DNA of 64,000 nt from an uncultured Lachnospiraceae bacterium (lineage in GTDB: Bacteria; Bacillota; Clostridia; Lachnospirales; Lachnospiraceae), in the NCBI GenBank assembly GCA_902476265.1, contig CABSCP010000011.1, positions 1 to 64,000 on the forward strand. Reading direction: 5' to 3'. The notes beneath the pieces were generated by a model, which saw only the letters and a list, made by a program, of their open reading frames with translations, was not told where the DNA came from and did no database searches. Shown here in pieces: positions 32,603-41,894 of the stretch. Made by a program: the position numbers and the translations under genes. How positions within the stretch are numbered: position 1 is the first letter of the stretch; the number at the start of each line of letters is the position of its first letter.

Positions 32603-34072
32603 ATGAAACAGCAGAACAGCAAAAAGATTTTTGCCCTTCTGGTAATCGCTGCATTTATTTTAAGTCTGGTCCCGGTATTTTATCTGGCAGGATATGTACA
32701 TGCAACAGGGGATGATTATCACTATGGCGCCATGGCGCATCATGCTTGGCAGGATACCCATTCTCTCGTCAAAACGCTGCAGGCATCGGCAGATAATACC
32801 AGAGCTTTCTGGGGAGGCTGGCAGGGGACCTGGTTTACCATTTTTTTCATGGGGCTGCAGCCCGAGGTTTTTTCCCCACATGCTTATTGGATTGTGCCGA
32901 TTATCATGGTCGGTCTGAATGTTCTGTGTACTTCCCTTTTGTCATGGTATTGTCTGGTGAAAAAAGCGGGACTGAATGTGTGGGCATGGATTGTGGTGAA
33001 TTTTACTGTGCTGTTTGCAGCATTGCAGTTTTTCCCCAGCACTAAGTCGGGGATTTTCTGGTGGAACGGCACCACTCATTATATCATTCCCTATTGCCTG
33101 GCGCTGCTGGCAATTCTTTGCTTCATGAAATTTATCGGTACGTATCAAAAGAGATACTGGGCAGGCGCTTTTTTCTGTATGGCGGCACTGGGAGGCTGCA
33201 GTTATCTGGCAGCCTTGCTTGCGCCCATCATCCTGGTCGCACTTCTGGCTGTTTATGGAAAGCGTCGGAAGAAAGCTTTCTGGCTGCTTCTTCCGCTGGC
33301 TGCCGAAGGAGTCGGACTGGTCATCAGCATGCTGTCCCCCGGGAATGCCATCCGGGGCGGTGAAGAATTCGGATTTTCAGTCGGGAAAGCGGTTTTCACC
33401 GTGGCAGAATCCTTTGCGGAAGGCTTCCGGACTATGGTCGTGTATGGAAAAGAAAAGCCCTTTGTGTGGCTGCTGTTCCTGTTTTTGGCGGTGTTTGTAA
33501 CAGATGCCTGGGCAGGACAGGAAAAGCCTGCCTTTTCTTTCAGATGGCCGGGCCTCTTTGCAGCGTTTATGTTTTGTGTCTGGTGCGCCATGTTCGCGCC
33601 CGGGATCTATGCCGGGGTGGAGGTGTCGGGTGGGGTCCCAAACACTATTTTCCAGGTGTTTTTGCTGACGGCGGCAGCAGATATCGTTTATGTGACGGGC
33701 TGGCTGCGGTGTAAGGCAGAAGCAGGCCCGTTTCATGAAAAATGGAAAAAGAGCAGGAAAGCCGTGTTTTTAGGGACAGCGGCCGTGTGCCTGCTGATTG
33801 CAGGAATAAGCCGGGGAACTTTAAAGCAGACTACTTTTTATAACTGCGTTACTTTTATCACCAGCGGCAGGGCAGATGACTATAAAGCACAGATGGAAGA
33901 AAGACTGGAGATTTTGTTGGACGATTCGCAAAAGGATATTCGTCTGCCGGAAATGAACTCGGATCAGGGGCCTTTTATGCACATGGAAATTATGGAGGAT
34001 CCGAATGCCTGGACCAACACGGTGATGTGCGAATTTTACCGGAAGGACCGGGTGATCCGGGTAGGACGTTGA
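32603..34072 (+). CDS. DUF6056-like polytopic membrane protein
   Basis: A 489-residue protein with about eleven hydrophobic segments. After the first helix comes HATGDDYHYGAMAHHAW (D37-D38), followed by WGGWQGTWFTIFFMGL, a pattern I associate with DUF6056 membrane proteins. A C-terminal soluble tail of about 80 residues contains YKAQMEERLE. The acidic pair in the first outer loop is what a GT-C transferase would use. It follows the decarboxylase by 15 bases with GGAGTG upstream, so it belongs to the same operon. Confidence 0.7.
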   Translation: MKQQNSKKIFALLVIAAFILSLVPVFYLAGYVHATGDDYHYGAMAHHAWQDTHSLVKTLQASADNTRAFWGGWQGTWFTIFFMGLQPEVFSPHAYWIVPIIMVGLNVLCTSLLSWYCLVKKAGLNVWAWIVVNFTVLFAALQFFPSTKSGIFWWNGTTHYIIPYCLALLAILCFMKFIGTYQKRYWAGAFFCMAALGGCSYLAALLAPIILVALLAVYGKRRKKAFWLLLPLAAEGVGLVISMLSPGNAIRGGEEFGFSVGKAVFTVAESFAEGFRTMVVYGKEKPFVWLLFLFLAVFVTDAWAGQEKPAFSFRWPGLFAAFMFCVWCAMFAPGIYAGVEVSGGVPNTIFQVFLLTAAADIVYVTGWLRCKAEAGPFHEKWKKSRKAVFLGTAAVCLLIAGISRGTLKQTTFYNCVTFITSGRADDYKAQMEERLEILLDDSQKDIRLPEMNSDQGPFMHMEIMEDPNAWTNTVMCEFYRKDRVIRVGR

Positions 34073-34080
34073 GGAAAATT

Positions 34081-34989
34081 ATGAAAAAAACAGATGTGAC
34101 GCTCACAATCCTGACACCTGCTTTTAATCGGGAAAAAGAACTGGTGAGGCTGTATGATAGTCTGAAAAAGCAAACTTGCAGGGACTTTGAATGGCTTGTG
34201 GTAGATGACGGCAGCAGGGATAACACCCGGGAAAAAGTGATTGCCTGGCAAGAAGAGGATATTCTGCCGATCCGCTACCTTCCAAAAGAGAATGGAGGGA
34301 AGCATACGGCCCTGAATGTCGGAATTTCGGCGATAAAATCTGTCCTCACCTTTATTGTGGACAGCGATGACTGGCTGCCGGAAAAGGCAGTGGAGACGAT
34401 TTTAAAATATCATAGGAAATATTCCGATACGCCCGGCCTGTGCGGATACAGCTTTCTGCGGTTTTACCCGGACGGACGGGTGAATGAGGCGTTTTTTCCG
34501 GAAAATGAGAGGATCGATACCTATGTCAATGCCCGGATCAACGGAGGGATTGCCGGGGACAAGGCAGAAGTCTTTTTTACGGATATTCTGAAAAAATATC
34601 CTTTTCCGGTTTATAAAGAGGAAAAATTCCTGCCTGAAGATTTGATATGGGTGCGGATGTCCGGGCCTTATCAGATGGTTCATATCAATGAGTGTATTTA
34701 TATCAGTGAGTATCTGGAGGGCGGTTTGACCAAATCCGGCAGGAGGATGAAGATGAAATCGCCGAAAGGAATGACGGCCCGTTCTCTGGTATATTTGCAG
34801 GATGAAAAGGTTTGTCGAAAAGCAAAACTGAAAATGATGCTTTTGTATCAGGTGTATGGAAGACTGGCCGGATATTCCCGGGCTGATCTGAGGAAAGATG
34901 TGCCGTGCCGGCTCCTGTTTTTGGCCTGCCGGATTCCGGCCGGAATCATTTTGCAGGACTGGAAAAGGAAATATATGAGGGTGGAATGA
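34081..34989 (+). CDS. GT2 family glycosyltransferase
   Basis: A 302-residue inverting GT-A enzyme starting MKKTDVTLTILTPAFNREKE; the in-frame GTG at 34027 is not needed because GAGGA precedes 34081. Motifs are VVDDGSRDNT for the nucleotide and FIVDSDDWLPEKA with the metal-binding DxD, then FLPEDLIWVRM carrying the catalytic-base region. There are no clear membrane helices, only a hydrophobic, basic C-terminal tail that may lie on the membrane. It begins 8 bases after the preceding stop. Confidence 0.88.
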   Translation: MKKTDVTLTILTPAFNREKELVRLYDSLKKQTCRDFEWLVVDDGSRDNTREKVIAWQEEDILPIRYLPKENGGKHTALNVGISAIKSVLTFIVDSDDWLPEKAVETILKYHRKYSDTPGLCGYSFLRFYPDGRVNEAFFPENERIDTYVNARINGGIAGDKAEVFFTDILKKYPFPVYKEEKFLPEDLIWVRMSGPYQMVHINECIYISEYLEGGLTKSGRRMKMKSPKGMTARSLVYLQDEKVCRKAKLKMMLLYQVYGRLAGYSRADLRKDVPCRLLFLACRIPAGIILQDWKRKYMRVE

Positions 34990-34997
34990 GGAAGACC

Positions 34998-35026
34998 TTG
35001 TCTGAAAACGCCGAATGATGTAAGAT
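34998..35026 (+). promoter_or_regulatory. probable sigma-A promoter within the cluster
   Basis: TTGTCT at 34998-35003, a 17-base spacer and TAAGAT at 35021-35026, about 30 bases before the next start. Two mismatches in each hexamer or fewer. It would allow separate expression of the genes from 35057 on. Confidence 0.5.
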
Positions 35027-35056
35027 AGACCATATACACAGAAAGAAGGGCATTAT

Positions 35057-36037
35057 ATGTTACGGAAAGATACCATACTGTACCTGGTGGTACCCTGCTA
35101 TAACGAGGAAGAGGTGCTTCCTAAAACGGCGGAAGTGCTGAAGGATAAAATGAATCGTCTGATCAGGGCAGGAAGAATCGGAAAACAAAGCAGGATATTG
35201 TTTGTAAATGACGGAAGCCGGGATCATACCTGGAACATGATTCATGAACTGACGAAACAGGACCCTTTATTTGCCGGTCTGAGCTTTTCCCGAAATTACG
35301 GACACCAGAGCGCCATTTTGGCGGGAATGATGGCGGCCAGAGAAAATGCGGACGCGGTGGTGACCATTGACGCGGATCTGCAGCAGGATATCGAGGCGCT
35401 GGACCGTTTTTTGGATTGCTACGAAAACGGCTGTGAAATTGTGTATGGAGTTCGCAATGACCGGAATTCGGACGGTTTCTTTAAGAAGGCTACTGCAGGC
35501 ATTTTTTATAAACTGATGCATTTATTGGGGTGTAAAACGATTACCAACCATGCGGACTATCGGTTGATGTCCAAAAAGGCGTTGGATGCGCTTGCTCAAT
35601 ATAAGGAAGTGAACCTGTTTTTGCGGGGACTGATCCCTACCATGGGATTTCAGTCGGATATCGTCTATTTTGATGTGAAAAAACGGGAGGCAGGGCAGTC
35701 CAAATATTCCCTGAAAAAAATGGTAGGACTGGCAGTGGACGGGATTACGTCCATGAGCACAAGACCGCTGCAACTGATTACGCTGCTGGGGTTTATCATG
35801 TTTTTGTTTAGCATTGTGATGTTGATTTCCTGCATTGTGGATTGGGCTCACGGTAGAGTGGTGGCAGGGTGGACATCCATGGTAGCGACTACTTGTCTGA
35901 TTGGCGGCATGATGATGATTTCCCAGGGAATTATCGGGGAATATATTGGGAAAATATATATGGAAAGTAAGGAAAGACCCCGGTATATTGTGGACTGTAT
36001 GATTTTGCATAAGGAAGAAGACGAAAATGAAGATTGA
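35057..36037 (+). CDS. polyprenyl-phosphate glycosyltransferase (GtrB/DPM1-like)
   Basis: A 326-residue GT2 enzyme with an N-terminal GT-A domain (VVPCYNEEEVL, FVNDGSRDHTW, D105-A-D107 in TIDADLQQD, SFSRNYGHQSAI) and two C-terminal membrane helices (about 235-290) ending GEYIGKIYMESKERPRYIV. This layout is typical of bactoprenol-phosphate sugar synthases such as GtrB, which make the lipid-phosphate sugar donors for GT-C enzymes. It overlaps the deacetylase gene by 11 bases. The sugar is not predictable. Confidence 0.88.
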   Translation: MLRKDTILYLVVPCYNEEEVLPKTAEVLKDKMNRLIRAGRIGKQSRILFVNDGSRDHTWNMIHELTKQDPLFAGLSFSRNYGHQSAILAGMMAARENADAVVTIDADLQQDIEALDRFLDCYENGCEIVYGVRNDRNSDGFFKKATAGIFYKLMHLLGCKTITNHADYRLMSKKALDALAQYKEVNLFLRGLIPTMGFQSDIVYFDVKKREAGQSKYSLKKMVGLAVDGITSMSTRPLQLITLLGFIMFLFSIVMLISCIVDWAHGRVVAGWTSMVATTCLIGGMMMISQGIIGEYIGKIYMESKERPRYIVDCMILHKEEDENED

Positions 36038-36908
36038 TATTCATGCGGATGACTATGGGGAATCCCTTCACTGCAGCAGGGATATATTGGACTGTCTGAA
36101 GGCAGGAAAGCTGGACAGCATCAGCATCCTGTCCAATATGAGCTGTTTTGAGGAATGTGTAAAGCTCTACAGGGAGGCGGAACAGGATTTTACCAAGGCG
36201 CCTAAATTATCCGTTCATATAAACATTATGGATGGCCCTTGTCTGGCAGATCCCGGAGAACTCCCCGATCTTGTGGATAAAAACGGTCATTTCTGTGTTT
36301 CCTGGATGAAATTGTTTTTTCAGTCCTATCTGCCCGGCAGAAAACGGCTGAAGGACGAGTTGAAGAAGGAAATGCAGCTTCAGATTGAAAAAGTGCAATC
36401 CGCTTTTCCGGAAATAACCAGATTACGGATTGACAGCCATCAACATACCCATATGATCCCTGTGGCGGCAGAGGCATTGTTTGAGGTACTGGAGGAAAAC
36501 GGCTGGGAAACGGAGTATATCCGCAATTCCAGAGAACCTTTATTCCCGTTTTTAAAGGCAGGATCTTTATATCAGACATACCGTCCGATAAACTTTGTTA
36601 AAAATGTGATATTAAGCTATTGTGCTTTGCTTTTGGAAGGCCGTTTTCAGAAAAACAGGTATGAGCCCATGTATTTATGGGGACTGATTATGAGCGGTCA
36701 TATGGATAAGAAACGGGTGGACAAGCTCCTGCCTGCCATGAAAAGAAAAGCGGAGAAGCAAGGACGCACACTGGAAATTCTGTTTCATCCGGGACAGGTT
36801 TTAAAGGAAGAACTGACCGGTGAGTTCAGTCAGGCAGAGGCGATAGAATTTTATGTGTCAGAAGACAGGAATGTGGAAAAGGATGCGGTGATGGGACTGA
36901 GCGTATGA
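36027..36908 (+). CDS. ChbG/HpnK (YdjC) family sugar deacetylase
   Basis: A 293-residue metal-dependent carbohydrate deacetylase. It starts MKIDIHADDYG, with the metal-binding D8-D9, and has a second metal site D136-SHQHTH in its middle and LFHPG near the end. Members remove N-acetyl groups from sugars or lipid-linked sugars. It lies between two polyprenyl-phosphate sugar synthase-like genes and overlaps the first, suggesting that it deacetylates a polyprenyl-phosphate N-acetyl sugar, as ArnD does by a different fold. That substrate is inferred. Confidence 0.85.
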   Translation: MKIDIHADDYGESLHCSRDILDCLKAGKLDSISILSNMSCFEECVKLYREAEQDFTKAPKLSVHINIMDGPCLADPGELPDLVDKNGHFCVSWMKLFFQSYLPGRKRLKDELKKEMQLQIEKVQSAFPEITRLRIDSHQHTHMIPVAAEALFEVLEENGWETEYIRNSREPLFPFLKAGSLYQTYRPINFVKNVILSYCALLLEGRFQKNRYEPMYLWGLIMSGHMDKKRVDKLLPAMKRKAEKQGRTLEILFHPGQVLKEELTGEFSQAEAIEFYVSEDRNVEKDAVMGLSV

Positions 36909-36939
36909 AAAAGAAAACCGGAGATGGAGGAAAAAGTAG

Positions 36940-37875
36940 ATGGATAAGGTAGCGGTTTTAATTCCCTGCTATAATGAAGAAAAGACGATTGAAAAGGTGA
37001 TCCGGGATGCCAAAGCGGCCTTGCCGGAGGCAGTTATTTATGTTTATAACAATAACTCTTCTGACCGCACGGCGGAACTGGCGCAGAAGGCCGGCGCGGT
37101 TGTGAGAAATGAGTATAAACAGGGGAAGGGGAATGTCATCCGCAGGATGTTTCAGGAGATAGATGCGGAATGCTATGTCATGGTGGACGGAGATGATACA
37201 TATCCCATGGAGTCTGCACAGGAAATGGTAGATCTGGTGTTGGACCGGAATGCGGATATGGTGGTGGGAGACCGGCTTTCCTCCACCTATTTTGAAGAAA
37301 ATAAGCGCCCTTTTCACAATATGGGAAACAGCATGGTGCGGGCTTCCATCAACATGCTGTTCAAATCGGATATCCGGGATATCATGACAGGGTATCGGGC
37401 ATTCAGTTATCGCTTTGTGAAAACATTTCCGGTATTATCCAAAGGATTTGAGATTGAAACGGAAATGACGATTCATGCGGTCTACAATAATATGCAGGTG
37501 GAAAATGTGATCATCACATACCGGGACAGACCGGAAGGAAGTGAATCCAAGCTGAATACCTATTCGGACGGATTCCGTGTATTGCGGACAATTCTGAGAA
37601 TGTTTCGGCAGTACCGTCCGCTGGCCTTTTTTGGGATGCTGGCATTTTTGCTGATCCTGGTAGCGATAGGCTTCTTTATTCCTATTATAATTGAATTTGT
37701 CAGGACCGGACTGGTGCCGAAATTCCCGACGCTGATTGTATGCGGCTTTGCGGCTTTGGCGGCCATTCAATCCTTCTTTGCAGGGTTGATCCTGCATAAT
37801 CTCGGTATGAAAGACAGAAGAGACTTCGAATTCCGGCTGCAGATCGTAGAAAAGATGGAAACTAAAAGCAGATAA
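36940..37875 (+). CDS. GT2 glycosyltransferase with C-terminal membrane helices (DPM1-like)
   Basis: A 311-residue GT2 protein: LIPCYNEEKTIEKV, VYNNNSSDRTAELA, KGNVIRRMF, DGDDTYP (D83, D85, D86 metal site), DIMTGYRAFSYRFVK and FEIETEMTIHA. The last 90 residues hold two membrane helices (about 227-250 and 265-285). The pattern matches synthases of polyprenyl-phosphate sugars. It follows the deacetylase by 31 bases and precedes a DUF6020-like gene by 42 bases. Probably a lipid-phosphate sugar donor for GT-C enzymes. Confidence 0.87.
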   Translation: MDKVAVLIPCYNEEKTIEKVIRDAKAALPEAVIYVYNNNSSDRTAELAQKAGAVVRNEYKQGKGNVIRRMFQEIDAECYVMVDGDDTYPMESAQEMVDLVLDRNADMVVGDRLSSTYFEENKRPFHNMGNSMVRASINMLFKSDIRDIMTGYRAFSYRFVKTFPVLSKGFEIETEMTIHAVYNNMQVENVIITYRDRPEGSESKLNTYSDGFRVLRTILRMFRQYRPLAFFGMLAFLLILVAIGFFIPIIIEFVRTGLVPKFPTLIVCGFAALAAIQSFFAGLILHNLGMKDRRDFEFRLQIVEKMETKSR

Positions 37876-37917
37876 GGAAAAGCTTTATGCGACATTTAAT
37901 ATCTTTGAGGGGACAAT

Positions 37918-40017
37918 ATGAGAACTGCTCATGAATTCCGGACGAAACTATCAGTTAATTTCGGATTAGTGAAAGGGTTTATAGCTTCGCTGATAATAGT
38001 GCAGGCGATGACCGCTGTCAGCCCGTTGAATTTTGATTCTGTGCTGCCCTGGATTTTACTGGTTTTGTTGATGCCATTTTGGATAGAGGTTCAAAAATGG
38101 GAGAAACAGCGTATTTTATGGGCAGTTGCAGGCGCACTGCTTTTCACCGTTTTGTATGGACTGAGTCTGACAGGTGAAAAGGGAGTTTCTTTTTATGCCC
38201 CTTTGTCAGCGGCAGGAGGATTTCTGGCAGGAAGCATGGTGCCTGACGGATATGGAAGGTGGAAAAAAGAAACCAATAGAAAAGGTAGAATTGCTGCCTT
38301 ACCGATGGCAGCGCTCATAGGGCTGGCGCTAAAAATGGAAGGGTTTCTCTCACTTCAAGATTTGAACGACATTCCGGGAAATCTGATTCTGTTTGCTTTT
38401 TTATATGCAGAAATTATCGGTATCTTTTCGGCAATGAGAAAAAGAGAATGGTGGTTCGTGGGGGGCGCGGTACTTTTCGGCCTGTTTTCAAGCGTCGGGC
38501 ATTTCAGTATATTTGAAAATTATGGGTGGGCAGGGTTGTTGCTGTCCTTTCTGTGCTGGTTTATATTATTTTATATCGTGATTGAAAAATGTGATCAGAT
38601 AGCGGGGATGTCCAGGGTGTTTTCTGAAAGGAAAATAAACAAACCATGGGCTTACGGAGTTTTCTTTTTCTTTCTGACCTTATTTGTTGATTTGTTTTTT
38701 CTGCTGACCTTTTTCCCGGGGGTTATGGAATATGATTCTTATCAGCAAATGTGTCAGGTTCTGGGAGACCCTTATAGCAATCATCATCCATGGCTTCATA
38801 CAATGATGATTAAAGGGATTTATAAAGCCGGTCTGTTTCTTTTACACAGTACGAACCGGGCGTTTGCGTTATATTCTCTTTTTTCAATTTGTATGCTGGC
38901 TTTTACATATGCCTGTGTGGTTACCTGGTTTTGTGCAAAAGGAATGAAGAAGCAATATGTGATTTTACTTGGCTTACTGTATCTGCTTTCTCCGATCAAT
39001 CAAATGTATTCTATCATCATGTGGAAGGATATCCCTTTTGGAGTATCCGTTGTACTGTTTACGATACTGATTTGCAGAATGAGGGAAAATCTGATGGAGG
39101 GGCGGAGCAATCGGCGGTGTTGGATCATTTTTGTGCCGCTCGGTTTCTGTGTCTGTTTCTTCAGGAGTAACGGATTATATGTTTTTTTAGGAATGATCCC
39201 ATTTTTAATATGGGGATTTTGGAAGCAGAAAAAAGCGGTAGTTTTATCGATTGCGCTTGTATTGGGAATGGGGATTTTATATAAGGGGCCGATATTTCAT
39301 TCTTTTAATGTGAAAGAGCCGGATACGATAGAATCATTGTCCATCCCGGCGCAGCAAATGGCGGCGGTGATAGCCTATGAGGGAAAGATAACCGAGGGGC
39401 AGAGCGATATTTTGAGCAAAGTGATCGATTTGCAAAAGGTTCCGGAAGCATATTTGGGTTCTGTCACCTGTTCAGATGCGATAAAGGAGCTGGTTCGGGA
39501 AAAGAATCATCAGGAATATATCCAAACACATGCAGGAGAATTTCTAAAAGTATATCTGGATCTGTTTTGGCAGAATAAAGTGATCTATGTGAAAGCGTTT
39601 GTGGATGAGACGAAAGGGTACTGGTATCATAAAACCCAATTTCCATTTATCTGGGCGACTTATATTCAGGAAAACGGAATGGGGATTGACAGGGATTCCA
39701 AGGTACCGTCTTATGTGGAGCAGTCTGTGAGAGAGTATTTGGAACGCTATAAGGCGCATTTTGATCAATACCTGAGTACGGGCCTGTATGTTTACCTGTT
39801 CTTTTTGAGTTTGATTGTGGCGCTGAAAAGGAAGAGTAAATATTTACTGGCGTATCTTCCGGCACTGGGAATTTGGGGAACCCTATTGATTGCGACTCCT
39901 GTATTTGCAGATTTAAGATATGCTTATGCGATTTATTTATCGGTCCCGCTTTTAATCTGTATCACTTTATTCAGCGGGCAAAAAGAAGAGAAGGGGATAA
40001 GTCTTCCGCTTGAATAA
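37918..40017 (+). CDS. DUF6020-like polytopic membrane protein (copy 2 of 3)
   Basis: A 699-residue paralog of the 20678-22792 product, with the same landmarks: FPGVMEYDSYQQM, YSNHHPWLHTMM, IMWKDIPFG, GFCVCFFRSNGLYV, ETKGYWYHKT and a final ADLRYAYAIYLSVPLL helix. Here the gene is of ordinary base composition rather than AT-rich. It ends the run that starts with the polyprenyl-phosphate sugar synthases, which supports a role as the GT-C-like enzyme using their product. GAGGGG lies before the ATG and a terminator follows. Confidence 0.72.
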   Translation: MRTAHEFRTKLSVNFGLVKGFIASLIIVQAMTAVSPLNFDSVLPWILLVLLMPFWIEVQKWEKQRILWAVAGALLFTVLYGLSLTGEKGVSFYAPLSAAGGFLAGSMVPDGYGRWKKETNRKGRIAALPMAALIGLALKMEGFLSLQDLNDIPGNLILFAFLYAEIIGIFSAMRKREWWFVGGAVLFGLFSSVGHFSIFENYGWAGLLLSFLCWFILFYIVIEKCDQIAGMSRVFSERKINKPWAYGVFFFFLTLFVDLFFLLTFFPGVMEYDSYQQMCQVLGDPYSNHHPWLHTMMIKGIYKAGLFLLHSTNRAFALYSLFSICMLAFTYACVVTWFCAKGMKKQYVILLGLLYLLSPINQMYSIIMWKDIPFGVSVVLFTILICRMRENLMEGRSNRRCWIIFVPLGFCVCFFRSNGLYVFLGMIPFLIWGFWKQKKAVVLSIALVLGMGILYKGPIFHSFNVKEPDTIESLSIPAQQMAAVIAYEGKITEGQSDILSKVIDLQKVPEAYLGSVTCSDAIKELVREKNHQEYIQTHAGEFLKVYLDLFWQNKVIYVKAFVDETKGYWYHKTQFPFIWATYIQENGMGIDRDSKVPSYVEQSVREYLERYKAHFDQYLSTGLYVYLFFLSLIVALKRKSKYLLAYLPALGIWGTLLIATPVFADLRYAYAIYLSVPLLICITLFSGQKEEKGISLPLE

Positions 40018-40039
40018 TGGTTTTCTTTTATGAGGAATC

Positions 40040-40086
40040 AAAATGTCCTGGCCATATTAATATGCTGCCAGGACATTTTTTCATTT
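40040..40086. terminator. rho-independent terminator, convergent genes
   Basis: AAAATGTCCTGGC at 40040-40052 pairs with 40067-40079, and CATATTAATATG within the loop can pair further. A TTTTTT run follows on the plus strand. It stands between the convergent DUF6020-like and GT39-like genes. Confidence 0.82.
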
Positions 40087-41577
40087 TTGAATAAGGATAT
40101 ACTCATTCCGATAAATCACTTTCAAATTCTCCAGCTCTTTTTGGTATTCCTCATAGTAGTGAGGGTCCACAATGAGCAGCGCCTTTTCCGAGGCTTCCAG
40201 AAAGGCTTTTACGCCGCCTTCCTCACACTTTAAATCTCCGGCGAGTTCCGCCATCAACAGACCGCCCTGTTCCCAGTAATAGGAATCTTTATATTCGTTA
40301 TCATTTTTTTCTACATAAATTTTCATGCCGTGCAGATCCGGATTTTGCTCCATGGCTGTCTGCAGATCAATTTGGAATCCGGAAATTTCCAGGTCATCAA
40401 TTTCACTGACCGTTATTCGGTCATAATGAAGTACTGCCACAGCGGGCAGAAATAAAAAACAGCAAAGCAGGGCAAGGGATTTTCTGGTAGTGCAGCTTTT
40501 CCTGCATTTTTCAACCAGAATGGCGGCTGCGATGCAAAGCCCCGGAAAGATGGGATATACATACCAGTAATAATAGGTATGGGAAAGGCTGAATACCAGC
40601 AGAGGAACGAAGATCCAGAGCAGGAGCGTCAGCGCCGCGGGGGAAAGGCGAAAGCCATTAAAAAGTTTCTGGCGTTTTGGATAGAACTTCTGCAGCAGGA
40701 GAAAAGCCGCGCAAAACAGGATGGTTCCCAGCATGACGAGGATGGCTCTGCTGTGCAGCAGGTAGTTTAAGAAGAAGAAATAGTCAGGATTGGAACTTTC
40801 CGACCAGGAAATCCGCTGAGTGACGTCCACACCGAACATCTGCCCGAGGAAAGCCATCCCGTCGTATTGATACCGGACCACAGCCCACAGCGCAATAGGA
40901 CCAAATGTGCATAATATAAAAATCAGATAATGATGTGGTTTCAGTTTTTTCCAGAGACCCGAGAAGATGAAAAACAGGCCGCCTATGGGGAGCAGCACAC
41001 AGGCATGCCAGCTTTTGGATAAGAATCCCAGAGAGAACATCAGGCCGCACACGTAAAGCAGGTTCGGATGCTGAGGGCTTTCCATCAGACACAGGCAGCC
41101 TATGGTAAAGAACAGGATATAAATGGCATCCGCATCCGCATTCCGGCCTGCGTGCCAGTAAAACAGGTCGTAGAAGGTCAGAAAAAGCATCATGGAAGAA
41201 AGGGCCGCCAGCCGCCCGTATTTTTTGTGCAGATAGAATGCGATCACCAAAAAAGTGAGAAACATAGCCAGTGCAGAGTAGAAGCGCATTCCGAAAACGT
41301 TTGTGCCGAACAGCTTAAAGCCCAGAATAATGCCCCAATAGCTTAAGGGCGGCTTTAAATTGAAATAGTCATTTTCATAATTATAGGTATTGACGATATA
41401 ATTATGTTCCTTCATCATTTCGTAGGCATTGACCCCGTGGCGGGCTTCATCCCAGTGCTGCAAGAGTCCCACATCCAAGCGGGCGAAACAGACATAAGCA
41501 CATAAAATAGCAAAAAAAAGATAGATCAGGTAAATTCCGTATTGGGAAATGATATTTTTATCGGTTTTCTTTCTCAT
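40081..41577 (-). CDS. ArnT-like GT39 glycosyltransferase
   Basis: A 498-residue polytopic GT-C enzyme of the ArnT/dolichyl-phosphate-mannose transferase (PMT_2) class. The catalytic D43-E44 stand in LLQHWDEARHG, followed by NLKPPLSYWGIILGFKLFG and RFYSALAMF. About eleven helices are followed by a C-terminal outer domain. ATG 41577 is chosen because AGGGG precedes it and it begins just before the first helix; the frame is open to 41739 but crosses a terminator. It should move a sugar from a polyprenyl phosphate to an outer acceptor. It has its own promoter. Confidence 0.85.
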   Translation of the reverse strand: MRKKTDKNIISQYGIYLIYLFFAILCAYVCFARLDVGLLQHWDEARHGVNAYEMMKEHNYIVNTYNYENDYFNLKPPLSYWGIILGFKLFGTNVFGMRFYSALAMFLTFLVIAFYLHKKYGRLAALSSMMLFLTFYDLFYWHAGRNADADAIYILFFTIGCLCLMESPQHPNLLYVCGLMFSLGFLSKSWHACVLLPIGGLFFIFSGLWKKLKPHHYLIFILCTFGPIALWAVVRYQYDGMAFLGQMFGVDVTQRISWSESSNPDYFFFLNYLLHSRAILVMLGTILFCAAFLLLQKFYPKRQKLFNGFRLSPAALTLLLWIFVPLLVFSLSHTYYYWYVYPIFPGLCIAAAILVEKCRKSCTTRKSLALLCCFLFLPAVAVLHYDRITVSEIDDLEISGFQIDLQTAMEQNPDLHGMKIYVEKNDNEYKDSYYWEQGGLLMAELAGDLKCEEGGVKAFLEASEKALLIVDPHYYEEYQKELENLKVIYRNEYILIQK

Positions 41578-41605
41578 AATGATGCCCCTTTTCAATTTGA
41601 ATCCT

Positions 41606-41634
41606 ATTATAGAAGATTGTTCAGGGATTGTCCA
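41606..41634 (-). promoter_or_regulatory. sigma-A promoter of the GT39 gene
   Basis: On the minus strand TGGACA (complement of 41629-41634), 17 bases, then TATAAT (complement of 41606-41611). One mismatch in all. It lies 29 bases before the start and downstream of the terminator of the regulator unit. Confidence 0.75.
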
Positions 41635-41640
41635 GTGGCG

Positions 41641-41674
41641 AAAAAAGGGCCGAAAGTTTTTAAACTTCGGCCCT
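41641..41674 (-). terminator. rho-independent terminator of the XRE unit
   Basis: AGGGCCGAAGTTT (complement of 41662-41674) pairs with its complement at 41646-41659 apart from one bulged base, and read on the minus strand it is followed by TTTTTT. It ends the two-gene minus-strand unit at 41715-42226. Confidence 0.8.
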
Positions 41675-41714
41675 GTATTCCGAATACATGATTGCGGCGG
41701 TAAAAGAGGAAGGA

Positions 41715-41894
41715 TCAGAGATCGATATCCTCCCCACACATCTCTTCCAGTTCTTCGGCGGTCATTTCCAGCGCGTCAAGCAGCCGTTCCAGAGAGGAAA
41801 GTGCTGCCATAGCCTCTTCGCTGCCGGAAAGGTGATAAGTCTGCAGATGAGAAATATCGGAATAGTCATTTGAAAAATCTTTGTCTGCGCTCAT
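41715..41894 (-). CDS. small acidic protein of 59 residues
   Basis: The ATG at 41894 overlaps the stop of the XRE gene by 4 bases (ATGA), so translation is coupled. The product begins MSADKDFSNDYSDISHLQ and ends EEMCGEDIDL. It is strongly acidic with a leucine-rich helical middle (AMAALSSLERLLDALEMT). No family is recognised. It may be a partner or modulator of the HTH protein. A terminator follows 40 bases later, so the two genes form a closed unit. Confidence 0.6.
   Translation of the reverse strand: MSADKDFSNDYSDISHLQTYHLSGSEEAMAALSSLERLLDALEMTAEELEEMCGEDIDL

Noticed and set aside
40030..40233. Short plus-strand frame after the second DUF6020-like gene
   Set aside because: It runs through the terminator hairpin and antisense to the end of the GT39 gene.
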